A stretch of 58,958 nucleotides of DNA from Oscillospiraceae bacterium (GCA_015067795.1 SVLU01000010.1:1-58958); one strand, 5' to 3'; positions 1-7,758 are shown, numbered from the stretch's first letter. The notes: generated by a model from the letters alone, not told the origin. Numbers and translations are program-made.

Positions 1-1
1 T

Positions 2-592
2 GAAAATCCTGATGACCTGTTTCAGGTTGGATGTATTGGACTGATGAAGGCAATAGACAATTTTGATTTAAACCTTGATGTAAAGTTCAGTACCTACGGT
101 GTCCCTATGATAATAGGTGAAATTCGCAGATACCTGCGTGATAACAGCCCCATAAGGGTAAGCAGAAGTGTTCGTGACACAGCCTATAAGGTTCTTCAGA
201 TGAAGGAAGAGCTGATGAATAAGACGCAAAAAGAGCCTACTGTGGATGAAATAGCAAAGGCTTTGGGAATAAAAAGGGAAGATGTTGTAGTATCTATGGA
301 TGCCATCATGGACCCTGTATCGCTGTATGAACCGATTTATAATGACGGTGGTGACGCTGTTTGCGGTATGGACCAGATAGGCGATACAAAGAATACAGAC
401 GAAAGCTGGCTTGAGCAGATAGCTATAAATGAAGCCATATCAAAGCTGAGTGACAGGGAAAAGCACATATTGAATTTGCGTTTTTACGAGGGCAAAACAC
501 AGATGCAGGTTGCGGCTGAGGTTGGAATAAGCCAGGCACAGGTATCAAGACTTGAGAAAAACGCCATTAATCAAATTAAAAAGAATATATAA
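2..592 (+). CDS. sigG: RNA polymerase sporulation sigma factor SigG (5' truncated by window edge)
   Basis: Forespore-specific sigma factor of the sigma-70 family, which directs core RNA polymerase to late forespore promoters. The reading frame is open from base 2, so roughly the first 60 residues of a ~257-residue protein lie outside the window. The visible part starts in region 2 (residues reading DLFQVGCIGLMKAIDNF, then KFSTYGVPMIIGEIRRYLRD), runs through region 3 and ends in a region 4 helix-turn-helix (QVAAEVGISQAQVSRLEK) that contacts the -35 element. The VGCIGLMKAIDNFD and NSPIRVSRSVRD strings resemble SigG more than SigF, but SigF is the alternative. Followed at once by a hairpin shared with the convergent amidase gene. 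One of several sporulation genes in the window. Confidence 0.88.
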   Translation, partial: ENPDDLFQVGCIGLMKAIDNFDLNLDVKFSTYGVPMIIGEIRRYLRDNSPIRVSRSVRDTAYKVLQMKEELMNKTQKEPTVDEIAKALGIKREDVVVSMDAIMDPVSLYEPIYNDGGDAVCGMDQIGDTKNTDESWLEQIAINEAISKLSDREKHILNLRFYEGKTQMQVAAEVGISQAQVSRLEKNAINQIKKNI

Positions 593-595
593 AAA

Positions 596-630
596 TTATG
601 GAGAATTGCCGTTTAGGTAATTCTCCATAA
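596..630. terminator. Bidirectional intrinsic terminator between sigG and amidase
   Basis: A 15-bp stem (596-610 pairing with 616-630, one G-U) with a 5-nt loop lies between two convergent genes. The A-run just left of it gives a U-run for the minus-strand amidase transcript; the right side lacks a good T-run. Confidence 0.75.
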
Positions 631-635
631 CTAAT

Positions 636-1778
636 TTAGCTATTTACAATTATTCTCGCAAGCTCAAGAAGATCACTGTTTGTAACTGCACCGTCATTGT
701 CAAAATCTGCAATCATCAGGTCAGGCTCAGGGATAAGGTCAACAAGGAATCTTGCAATGGCTATAACATCGGCATTGGATATAATTCCGTCATCATTAAT
801 ATCACCCATCAGATAATCAATGCCGCCATAGATTTCAAAATACTCCTGAATTGCATATGTGATGCCTGTGGCAATTCGTTTCTGATAGCTTTCGTTCTGA
901 AGCTTTGCCCTGTCGGATGAATTGGTGAAGAAAGCAACCTCAAGGAGACAAGCCGGCATATTGCACTCTCTGAGCATAAAGAAATTGTTAACCGCAAGAC
1001 CTCTGTCTTTGAAATTGCCGGCATTTACCACATTATCCTGTATAAGCTGAGAAAATGCTATACTCTGGTCAACAAAGGCATAATCTGTGTAGTATTTCAG
1101 ATTATCGGAAAAGGTGTTGTTCAGATAGTATGTAACAGTTCCCTTTACGGACGTATAACCACTTCCGGTTGCGGCATTTGCGTGGATCGACAGGAGAAGC
1201 ATATTTTCCTGAATAGTCTGGCATGCTTCGTATTCAAAGATACGCTTAAGCTCACTGCTGATGCGGGTGTTGATAGCCCAGGGAGAATTGAAATACTTCG
1301 GTGAAAGCTCAGGGTCGTCGATAACGGTCTGCATTACTGCAATAAGCTCGTCTATCTCATTGATATTTTCCTGAAGCTTGGCTTTTTGTGTTTCAAGAGA
1401 AGTGTTCTCAAGATTTTTAACATATTCCTTGCGAATTTCCTGAAGTGCTGTCTTGTTTACAAGAGCCATTCTCTCGTAGCTGTCAACATCGGTTTCGTCG
1501 GGACGAGTCATAATGACAGTAGCACCGCAGTTTTCAAGATTTTGCTTTACAAGAAGTGCGATGGTGAGATTGCCCTCATGCTCAAGATAAGTACCTGCAC
1601 CGTTTAAATTACCCTTGCCGTGTCCTGCGTCAAGGAAAATTATCTTGCCGTTTAATGAGTGATTTTCTGCTATCGGATAGATGTCATATTTGTCTGCGGC
1701 TGATGAAATACCGTATAAACAGCCGATAATGACAGACAGAGCTACCACGACAGCGATAGTTCTTTTGATTAGTTTCAC
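636..1778 (-). CDS. Secreted N-acetylmuramoyl-L-alanine amidase with C-terminal type I dockerin
   Basis: Peptidoglycan hydrolase of the Amidase_3 (zinc) family, 380 residues. Residues 1-28 form a signal peptide (KLIKR, hydrophobic core, SSAA). The catalytic domain spans about 45-315: DAGHG at 50-54 supplies the first zinc His (H53), the Glu of HEGN (E68) the next ligand, a later SIHANAA the second His, and CLLEVAFFTN the catalytic Glu near the end. Residues ~325-380 hold two dockerin calcium-binding repeats (DINDDGIISNADVIAIARFL and DFDNDGAVTNSDLLELARII), which in ruminococci dock to cohesins of scaffoldins. A dockerin on a wall hydrolase suggests it is held on a surface complex, or that this dockerin serves a non-cellulolytic assembly. 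Its promoter carries a Spo0A-like box, so sporulation-stage control is plausible. Confidence 0.9.
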   Translation of the reverse strand: MKLIKRTIAVVVALSVIIGCLYGISSAADKYDIYPIAENHSLNGKIIFLDAGHGKGNLNGAGTYLEHEGNLTIALLVKQNLENCGATVIMTRPDETDVDSYERMALVNKTALQEIRKEYVKNLENTSLETQKAKLQENINEIDELIAVMQTVIDDPELSPKYFNSPWAINTRISSELKRIFEYEACQTIQENMLLLSIHANAATGSGYTSVKGTVTYYLNNTFSDNLKYYTDYAFVDQSIAFSQLIQDNVVNAGNFKDRGLAVNNFFMLRECNMPACLLEVAFFTNSSDRAKLQNESYQKRIATGITYAIQEYFEIYGGIDYLMGDINDDGIISNADVIAIARFLVDLIPEPDLMIADFDNDGAVTNSDLLELARIIVNS

Positions 1779-1822
1779 GCTAATTTAACCCCCAAATTAT
1801 TGCACCTGTTATGTGCTGGTAC

Positions 1823-1851
1823 AGTATACACCAAATGTCGAAATTTGTCCA
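1823..1851 (-). promoter_or_regulatory. Promoter with Spo0A-like box for the dockerin amidase
   Basis: Reading the minus strand: -35 TGGACA (1851-1846), 17-nt spacer, -10 TATACT (1828-1823). Inside the spacer, three bases after the -35 box, lies TTCGACA, the reverse complement of the 0A box TGTCGAA (plus strand 1836-1842). The same arrangement recurs before the polysaccharide deacetylase gene. Confidence 0.6.
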
Positions 1852-1876
1852 TTAAAGCAGATTAAAATTTTAATGC

Positions 1877-2497
1877 TTATCTTGTGACATAAGTGAACAG
1901 ATCGAAATTGCCAATGCCGATTTTCTTCAAAGCGGAAACGGTCGTATTCTGATCATCTGATGTGTTGTATTTGGGAATAAGAGGGACACGCACTTTTATT
2001 CGGCTTGGGTCTGCAAGGGAGGCGAGAAGCTGAAGATTGCTGTAAGCTAAAGCACCGTCAGCACCTGTGTAAGCCTTGTATATGTCAGGATTGAGAGTCT
2101 TGATGTCAACAATGAATTCATCAAAAACCTCACTTGCAAGCCTTACGAGGTCTGTGTGAATATTTAAGCTTGTCTCAGCGGTAAGCTTCCATTTATCGCC
2201 GCAGATACTGCGGAAATCACGGACGAATTCTGTATGCAAAAGGGCTTCGCCGCCTCCGAAGGCAATGCCGCCGCCTGTTGCGGTGAAATACAGATCATCT
2301 GTTTTAACCTTGTTATACAATTCCTCGGGAGTGACCATTGTGGGAGGCTTTGTGAGAATATCACGGTTTATGCAGTAGGCACAGGAGAGGGGACAACCGC
2401 TGCCGGCAACCAAAGTGGTTACACCCTTCCCATCGGTGTTCATTCTCAGACGGCTTATGGCAATGAGAGGATATTTGTTAATTTTATTCATCCACAT
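1877..2497 (-). CDS. Radical SAM protein, activase-like
   Basis: A small (about 206 residues) radical SAM protein. The [4Fe-4S] motif CPLSCAYC (CX3CX2C, residues ~35-42) and the SAM-binding GGE motif (GGGIAFGGGE) are intact, and the fold resembles glycyl-radical-enzyme activases such as NrdG/PflA, though no glycyl radical enzyme is nearby. The reading frame extends farther upstream, but the start is placed at one of two close ATGs (2497 or 2491) because these overlap the 3' end of the upstream Cys-rich gene by only a few bases, as expected for translational coupling. The coupled partner suggests a maturase-substrate or electron-transfer relationship; this is inference. The substrate is unknown. 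Confidence 0.7.
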   Translation of the reverse strand: MWMNKINKYPLIAISRLRMNTDGKGVTTLVAGSGCPLSCAYCINRDILTKPPTMVTPEELYNKVKTDDLYFTATGGGIAFGGGEALLHTEFVRDFRSICGDKWKLTAETSLNIHTDLVRLASEVFDEFIVDIKTLNPDIYKAYTGADGALAYSNLQLLASLADPSRIKVRVPLIPKYNTSDDQNTTVSALKKIGIGNFDLFTYVTR

Positions 2498-2927
2498 TTT
2501 CGTCATACAAGGCAATACGGCCTTCGATATCATCGCCAACAACAGCTACATCGCCTGTCAGCACTTCGGTCTTGCAGCTTTCGTCGGGAATTTCCTCGAT
2601 TTCGGCAACCTCGCCTTCCATTTCTTCAACTATAACGGGCTCGGTGGATACATCACCTGCCAACTGTTCATCTGCAAACAGATTATCACAACTGCTCATA
2701 GTGAGTACCATGCCTGCGGCAAGTCCTGCTACTATGATCTTTTTACCGGAAATTCTGCGTTTATCAAGCTCTTTTTCAAGATAACGCAGTTCTGATTCAC
2801 ATTTAGGACAAGTGCCCTTGCAATTACCCTTATAACCACATTCTTCGGTGATGTATGGAATGTCGTTTTCGTCAGCTATTTTTTGGCGTATTTCTTTTAA
2901 AATTTTGCATTTATCTTTACCTGTCAT
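2484..2927 (-). CDS. Cys-rich membrane-anchored protein coupled to radical SAM gene
   Basis: Function not recognised. 147 residues: a charged N-terminal helix, then a four-cysteine motif (C30, C36, C40, C43; CGYKGNCKGTCPKC) like a small metal-binding ribbon, then a positively charged linker (DKRRISGKK) and one membrane segment at ~63-80 ending in SSC, then an acidic, Glu/Val-rich tail of about 65 residues with one further Cys. ATG at 2927 is chosen because AAGGAG lies 9 nt upstream; a TTG at 2936 would abut the ribosome binding site. It overlaps the downstream radical SAM gene, so the two are almost certainly cotranscribed. The tail would lie outside the membrane if the N-terminus is cytoplasmic. 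Confidence 0.65.
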   Translation of the reverse strand: MTGKDKCKILKEIRQKIADENDIPYITEECGYKGNCKGTCPKCESELRYLEKELDKRRISGKKIIVAGLAAGMVLTMSSCDNLFADEQLAGDVSTEPVIVEEMEGEVAEIEEIPDESCKTEVLTGDVAVVGDDIEGRIALYDENVDE

Positions 2928-2984
2928 TGGTATCAACTCCTTATACCTATATAGACGTAAAAAATTGGATGATGTTCCGAAAAA

Positions 2985-3335
2985 TACCCCTCTCAGTCAT
3001 TTGCTTCGCAAATGCCAGCTCTCCCCAAGAGGAGAGCTAAGAAATTTGATATGCACCCCTTGCCTCTCACTATGGGAGAGGTGGCAGTTGTTAGGTTGAC
3101 GGAGAGGGTAAAAAAAGGCGGTGGATCAGTCCTGCCGCCGAAGCTTGTAGAAAGACCAATTATTTGCAATAAGCCCAAGCTCCCTCTGATGAGGGAGCTG
3201 TCAGCGTAAGCTGACTGAGGGAGAGAAAAGTTGCAGGTTTTTGCTACATTCATACAAAAGAGCAACTTTTTAATAATCTCTCCCTCCGTCAAAATCTTCG
3301 ATTTTGCCACCTCCCTCGTCAGAGGGAGGTGTTTT
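2985..3335. repeat. Array of four palindromic intergenic repeat units
   Basis: Four related ~45-55 bp units lie at about 2990-3046, 3064-3107, 3179-3226 and 3279-3332. Each combines a hairpin of the AGCTCCCTC/GAGGGAGCT type with a short variable stem (for example TTTGCTTCGCAAA, GTCAGCGTAAGCTGAC, AAAATCTTCGATTTT) and a purine-rich GAGGGAGAG end. Orientation is alternating (+,-,-,+). This is a dispersed non-coding repeat typical of clostridial intergenic DNA; reading frames across it are spurious. Confidence 0.7.
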
Positions 3336-3344
3336 GATGATTAT

Positions 3345-3376
3345 AAAAGGCAATGCCAATACCGGCATTGCCTTTT
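3345..3376 (-). terminator. Intrinsic terminator of the LeuA-like/acyl-CoA synthetase operon
   Basis: 13-bp perfect stem (3345-3357 with 3364-3376), 6-nt loop, U-rich on the minus strand, immediately after the stop codon of the fusion gene. Confidence 0.8.
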
Positions 3377-3383
3377 CGCGTTA

Positions 3384-5915
3384 TTATGCAGTTTCAATAT
3401 CTCTTGCAGCCTGAAGGTTCAGCTTCTCGACTGCCTGTTCACGCATCTTGTACTTAAGAATCTTACCTGCGGCGTTGGTTGGGAAGAAGTCAACGAAGTC
3501 GATGTACTTTGGCACCTTGTGGCGTGCCATGTGATCGAGGACGTATTTCTTCATTTCCTCAACTGTCATTTCCTCATCAGGCTTCAGAATGATGCAGGCC
3601 ATGATCTCTTCGCCATACTGCTTATCAGGAACACCAATAACCTGAACGTCAGATACCTTTGGATGAGTATAGATAAATTCTTCGATTTCCTTAGGATAGA
3701 TGTTTTCACCGCCGCGGATGATCATATCCTTAAGACGGCCTGTAATACGGAAGTTGCCCTCAGGAGTACGGCAGGCAAGGTCACCTGTATGGAGCCAGCC
3801 GTCAGCGTCGATAGCGGCGGCGGTTTCACGAGGCATTTTGTAATAACCCTTCATGATGTTGTAGCCTCTTGCCACAAATTCGCCGTTTACATTATCAGGA
3901 AGATCTTCGCCTGTTTCTGGGTCAACTATTTTACATTCGATTTCGGGAAGTGGACGACCAACTGTGGCAACACGAACTTCCAGAGGATCGTCTGTGCTGG
4001 ACATTGTACAGCCCGGGGAAGCCTCGGTCTGACCGTAAACAATGGTGATCTCCTTCATGTTCATCTTGTTTACAACGTCCTTCATTGCGGTGATTGGACA
4101 AGGAGAACCTGCCATGATACCTGTACGCATATAGGAGAAGTCTGTCTTGTCAAAGTCCTCATGACCAAGCATAGCGATGAACATGGTTGGAACACCGTGG
4201 AATGCTGTGATACGTTCCTGATTGATGCAGGCAAGGGAGGTCTTTGGATTGAAGTAAGGCAGAGGGAGCAGGGTCGCACCGTGAGTCATGGAGGCAGTCA
4301 TAGCTAAAACCATGCCGAAGCAGTGGAACATAGGAACATGAATCATCATTCTGTCAGCTGTGGAGAGATCCATTCTGTCACCGATGCACTTACCGTTATT
4401 TACGATATTGTAATGGGTGAGCATAACGCCCTTTGGAAAGCCGGTGGTGCCGGAGGTGTACTGCATATTTGCAACGTCATGGATGCTTACGTTGGCGGCA
4501 CGACGGCGTACCTCCTCAACAGGAATTTCCGAATGGCGGGCGATAGCCTGATCCCATGTAAGGCATCCGGGCATTTCAAAGCCAACTGTAATAACATTAC
4601 GCAGGAATGGCAGTCTCTTTGCACTTAAAGGTTCACCGGCTGTGTGATTTTTAAGCTCCGGACAAAGCTCCTGAACGATATCACCGTAATTGCAGTCCTT
4701 GGAGCCTTCTGTGAGAACGAGGGTGTGAGTATCGGACTGACGGAACAGGTATTCAGCTTCGTGGATTTTATAGGATGTGTTAACGGTAACAAGAATAGCA
4801 CCGATCTTTGTGGTTGCCCAGAAAGTGATAAACCACTGTGGTACGTTACTTGCCCATACGGAAACCTTGTCGCCGGGTTTTACGCCCATAGCGATGAGTG
4901 CTCTTGCACAGGTGTCAACGTCATCTCTGAACTGAGAATAGGTTCTTGTGTAGTCCAGAGTGAAATACTTGAAGGCGTACTGATCCGGGAATTCTTCAAC
5001 CATACGGTCAAGAAGCTGGGAGAAGGTCATTTCAATAAGAATTTCCTTTTTCCATACATACTTACCTGTACCACGTTTATTGTGATACAGATGGTGCTGG
5101 GATCTCTGGGCTCTGATGAAGCGTTCGATGGAGTTGACGAAGTGTGGGAATACGATTTCGGCAGCACCAAGCTCTTCAACCCAGACTGGGTCGATTTCCA
5201 GAGAAACAAAGCCCTCGTAGTTAACTGAACGGAGAGCGTTCATCATTACTGAAAGAGGAAGATCGCCCTCACCGATAAGGCAATATTCCATCTTGCCATC
5301 GGTAATGATGGAGTCCTTAATATGAACGTGCTTAACGTAAGCACCAAGATTTTTAATTGTAGCGTCAGGTTCTTCGCCGAACCTGCGGTAAGGGTGCTGA
5401 ACGTCCCAGAGGGCAGCTAAGGTATCGCAGGCGTAGTAATCCAGAACCTCTCTGAGAACAGCGGTATCAGCGAACATACCGAAGGTTTCAATTATGAGGA
5501 TAATATTATTCTCTCTTGCGTGTGGAAGTACAGAATTAATGATCTGCATAACAGAGGAGTTTTCCCATGCTTCAGGCTTTACGGAGTTTTCAGAGGTGTG
5601 AAGTCTGACGTATGGTACATTGAGATCAGCGGCAAGGTCGACAGTTGCCTTTATCTCAGCGATGCTTGCATCAATAATGCTGTCGTCTGAAATGTCACAG
5701 ATAGTATTGATACAGGAAATGGAGATGCCATTCTGACGGAGCAGCTGGAGATTTGCATTTCTGCGTTCCGGATTTACAGGACCATCAGGAGCGGTGAGAA
5801 TACCGTCACGGATGTTGTGGAGTTCTATACCGTCAAAGCCGTATTCAGCAGCCATAACGCACAGCTCAGGCCATGTGTATTCATGCCAGCCTTTAGTTGA
5901 AAACGAGAGTTTCAT
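3384..5915 (-). CDS. TIM-barrel (xylose isomerase-like) / acyl-CoA synthetase fusion protein
   Basis: An 843-residue two-domain fusion. Residues 1-~270 are a sugar phosphate isomerase/epimerase (AP endonuclease 2) TIM barrel with plausible metal ligands E143 (IIETFG), D171/H174 (DVQHP), H196/H198 (KHVHIKD) and E240 (FVSLE). Residues ~295-843 are an AMP-dependent acyl-CoA synthetase of full length: A3 motif YTSGTTGFPKG at 486, A5 YGQTEASP, the A8 hinge GRLKDMIIRGGENI, and the C-terminal adenylation lysine in AAGKILKYKM. The start overlaps the upstream LeuA-like gene by 4 bp (ATGA), so both are in one leucine T-box operon. The synthetase likely activates a carboxylate to its CoA thioester; the substrate and the reason for fusing a TIM barrel are unknown. 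No frameshift is visible at the junction, so the fusion looks genuine. Confidence 0.85.
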   Translation of the reverse strand: MKLSFSTKGWHEYTWPELCVMAAEYGFDGIELHNIRDGILTAPDGPVNPERRNANLQLLRQNGISISCINTICDISDDSIIDASIAEIKATVDLAADLNVPYVRLHTSENSVKPEAWENSSVMQIINSVLPHARENNIILIIETFGMFADTAVLREVLDYYACDTLAALWDVQHPYRRFGEEPDATIKNLGAYVKHVHIKDSIITDGKMEYCLIGEGDLPLSVMMNALRSVNYEGFVSLEIDPVWVEELGAAEIVFPHFVNSIERFIRAQRSQHHLYHNKRGTGKYVWKKEILIEMTFSQLLDRMVEEFPDQYAFKYFTLDYTRTYSQFRDDVDTCARALIAMGVKPGDKVSVWASNVPQWFITFWATTKIGAILVTVNTSYKIHEAEYLFRQSDTHTLVLTEGSKDCNYGDIVQELCPELKNHTAGEPLSAKRLPFLRNVITVGFEMPGCLTWDQAIARHSEIPVEEVRRRAANVSIHDVANMQYTSGTTGFPKGVMLTHYNIVNNGKCIGDRMDLSTADRMMIHVPMFHCFGMVLAMTASMTHGATLLPLPYFNPKTSLACINQERITAFHGVPTMFIAMLGHEDFDKTDFSYMRTGIMAGSPCPITAMKDVVNKMNMKEITIVYGQTEASPGCTMSSTDDPLEVRVATVGRPLPEIECKIVDPETGEDLPDNVNGEFVARGYNIMKGYYKMPRETAAAIDADGWLHTGDLACRTPEGNFRITGRLKDMIIRGGENIYPKEIEEFIYTHPKVSDVQVIGVPDKQYGEEIMACIILKPDEEMTVEEMKKYVLDHMARHKVPKYIDFVDFFPTNAAGKILKYKMREQAVEKLNLQAARDIETA

Positions 5916-7330
5916 ATCATATTCTCCTCATAAACGATTTTATTTACTGCGTCAACGTAAGCTCTGATGCTGGCGCCGATGATGTCAGTAGAGATACCCT
6001 GACCGGAAACGAGAGTGCCGTTGGAGCGGAGCTTTACCAGCGCTTTACCAATAGCCTCTCTGCCTTCTGTTATCGAAACGATCTGGAAATCGTCCAGCTC
6101 GTAGTGATGACCTAAAATCTGTTCAATAGCCTTGAAAGCGGCATCAATAGGGCCGTCACCCAATGAAAGACCCGTAAGTACATTACCGTCCTTGATGAGA
6201 TTGATGTTAGCGGTCGCTCTCATGACGTTGCCGCTGTTGATAACATAGTTCTGAAGCTCGTAGGTTGCAGGTACCTGAAGAGCGGCACTTGCGATAATGG
6301 TGTCGAGCTCTCTTGAGCCGATAGCCTTGTTTGCGGCAACACGGGTAAATTCAGCATAGACTCTTGTAAGGTCATCTTCGCTGAGCGTATAGCCAAGTCT
6401 TGCCACATATGTATCAACAGACGCCCTGTCTGCGGATGGGTCAATAATGAAATCCTCACCTAAAGCCATTTCAGCGGAAGCGGAACGGTTGTTGGAGGAA
6501 TCGGCATCGTTGACATTCAGCCAGCTCATTCGGGTTAATGCACGGTGGATGCCTGTCATGTCGATACCACAGCGGATGCCCATGGAATCACCACGGTGAT
6601 GGAAAACATGGGAGATATTGTCAAGAGTAGGATTTGCACCCTGTGCTGATGCTACCTTTATCTGACCGACACCGGCTCTGATAGCGGTGAAGGTGCAGGA
6701 GGTTGCCATGTTCAGGTCATCGGAACACTGAACAGAAAGGGTGATATCCTTGAGAGCAGGAATTTTTTCGTAGAGATCAGCGATCATCTCCGCAAGCTCA
6801 CCGGGGAGCATTTTGCCTGCTGTATCACAGATTGTGATAATGTCTGCACCTGCATTGATTGCAGTTTCGATAATTTTAATGAGAAGCTCGGGATCTGCTC
6901 TTGTTGCATCCTCAGCGGAGAATTCAACTTCATTGCAGAGAGCCTTTGCGGCAGATACCAGTTCTTCAACAAAAGCGGGCATAACATTTGCCTTCTTGTG
7001 GATAACGTATTCCATCTGAACTGTGGAAACAGGGAGAGAGATAAGCAGACGAGGCTTTGCCGCATCTTTAACAGCCTGCCATGTTTCTTCAACTGATTTT
7101 ACATCCATGCCAACAGGACAGGAGAGAGTGGTGTTCTTAATTAAAGCCGCAAGAGTGCGGATAAGCAGGGTGTCAGCCTTCTTGCCGGTAAGGGGAGCTG
7201 TTTCAATAACGTCAACACCCAAACGGTCAAGCTCTCTGGCAAATTCCAGCTTTTCCTTAAAGCTGAGGTTCAAATCGGTTCTTTTGGCCTCTTCACGAAG
7301 CGTAAGATCAGAAATGATGATTTTTTTCAT
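5912..7330 (-). CDS. 2-isopropylmalate synthase-like protein lacking the HxH metal motif
   Basis: 472 residues, HMGL-like (DRE-TIM) barrel ~1-280 and a complete LeuA allosteric/dimer domain ~350-470 (TATANINLIKDG analogue and LGDGPIDAAFKAI). LeuA enzymes need a Zn/Mn site made of an Asp in DTTLRDG and an HxHND pair. Here the Asp survives (D8, SDLTLREE) but HCHND is replaced by QCSDD (residues 201-205), and the usual GERAGN loop reads QGANPTLD. The protein is therefore unlikely to be an ordinary 2-isopropylmalate synthase; it may use another chemistry or act as a leucine-sensing subunit. ATG at 7330 follows AAGGAG. Expression is under a T-box with a CUC specifier, so it responds to uncharged leucine tRNA, supporting a leucine link. 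Confidence 0.8.
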   Translation of the reverse strand: MKKIIISDLTLREEAKRTDLNLSFKEKLEFARELDRLGVDVIETAPLTGKKADTLLIRTLAALIKNTTLSCPVGMDVKSVEETWQAVKDAAKPRLLISLPVSTVQMEYVIHKKANVMPAFVEELVSAAKALCNEVEFSAEDATRADPELLIKIIETAINAGADIITICDTAGKMLPGELAEMIADLYEKIPALKDITLSVQCSDDLNMATSCTFTAIRAGVGQIKVASAQGANPTLDNISHVFHHRGDSMGIRCGIDMTGIHRALTRMSWLNVNDADSSNNRSASAEMALGEDFIIDPSADRASVDTYVARLGYTLSEDDLTRVYAEFTRVAANKAIGSRELDTIIASAALQVPATYELQNYVINSGNVMRATANINLIKDGNVLTGLSLGDGPIDAAFKAIEQILGHHYELDDFQIVSITEGREAIGKALVKLRSNGTLVSGQGISTDIIGASIRAYVDAVNKIVYEENMI

Positions 7331-7352
7331 AAAAATAATGCACTCCTTAAGC

Positions 7353-7625
7353 AAAAAAATAATCCCTGAGACATTCTCAGGGACGACATAAAGCCGCGGT
7401 ACCACCCACATTGCCGCATAAAGCGACCACTTAACAGACTCAGACAAGTCTTTTACCATGGTAACGGGGTAAGCCGCAGCTTCTTACTTTAAAAATTTGG
7501 GAAGCTGTGCTCAGGAATGAGACTGCAAAAACAATAGTGTATCGGCTCGCACCAAACGCCGACTCTCTGAAAGCACGCATGAATTGCATAATTCCTTCAG
7601 CGCATTTCGCAAAACAAAAATTTGG
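7353..7625 (-). promoter_or_regulatory. T-box leader, leucine-specific (CUC specifier)
   Basis: The conserved T-box element GGGTGGTACCGCGGC lies at 7407-7393 on the minus strand, followed by an intrinsic terminator (7383-7376 paired with 7370-7363, then a U-run 7359-7353). Upstream is a Stem I whose lower helix pairs AGGAAT with ATTCCT; the triplet CTC (7521-7519) sits directly 5' of that helix, in the specifier-loop position, and decodes as leucine. An AGAGAG-type motif and a GGTG loop are present in the distal part of Stem I. Uncharged tRNA-Leu would stabilise the antiterminator and permit transcription of the LeuA-like and fusion genes. Confidence 0.88.
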
Positions 7626-7629
7626 TCTG

Positions 7630-7658
7630 ATTATAATGCGAATTTTGAAATTTGTCAA
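7630..7658 (-). promoter_or_regulatory. Sigma-A promoter of the T-box operon
   Basis: Minus strand TTGACA (7658-7653), 17-nt spacer, TATAAT (7635-7630): perfect consensus, just upstream of the T-box leader. Confidence 0.88.
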
Positions 7659-7729
7659 TAGATATAGTGGTAGTTTTTTTAAAATATACTAAATTTAATT
7701 TAAAAAGAAGGGAACACAGAAGTTAATTG

Positions 7730-7758
7730 TTGAAATTTCAGCGAAAATGAAGTATAGT
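7730..7758 (+). promoter_or_regulatory. Promoter of CoA-transferase operon
   Basis: TTGAAA (7730-7735), 17-nt spacer, TATAGT (7753-7758), 45 nt upstream of the CoA-transferase start; divergent from the T-box operon promoter. Confidence 0.65.

Noticed and set aside
2164-2364. Small frames inside the radical SAM gene
   Set aside because: Frame shadows with no start signals.
3231-4307. 358-codon frame antisense to the fusion gene
   Set aside because: Begins in the palindromic repeat array and runs opposite to a clear acyl-CoA synthetase.
7440-7658. Long reading frame upstream of the LeuA-like gene, extending its N-terminus
   Set aside because: It crosses the T-box and its terminator and lacks a ribosome binding site; the RNA motif explains the sequence.
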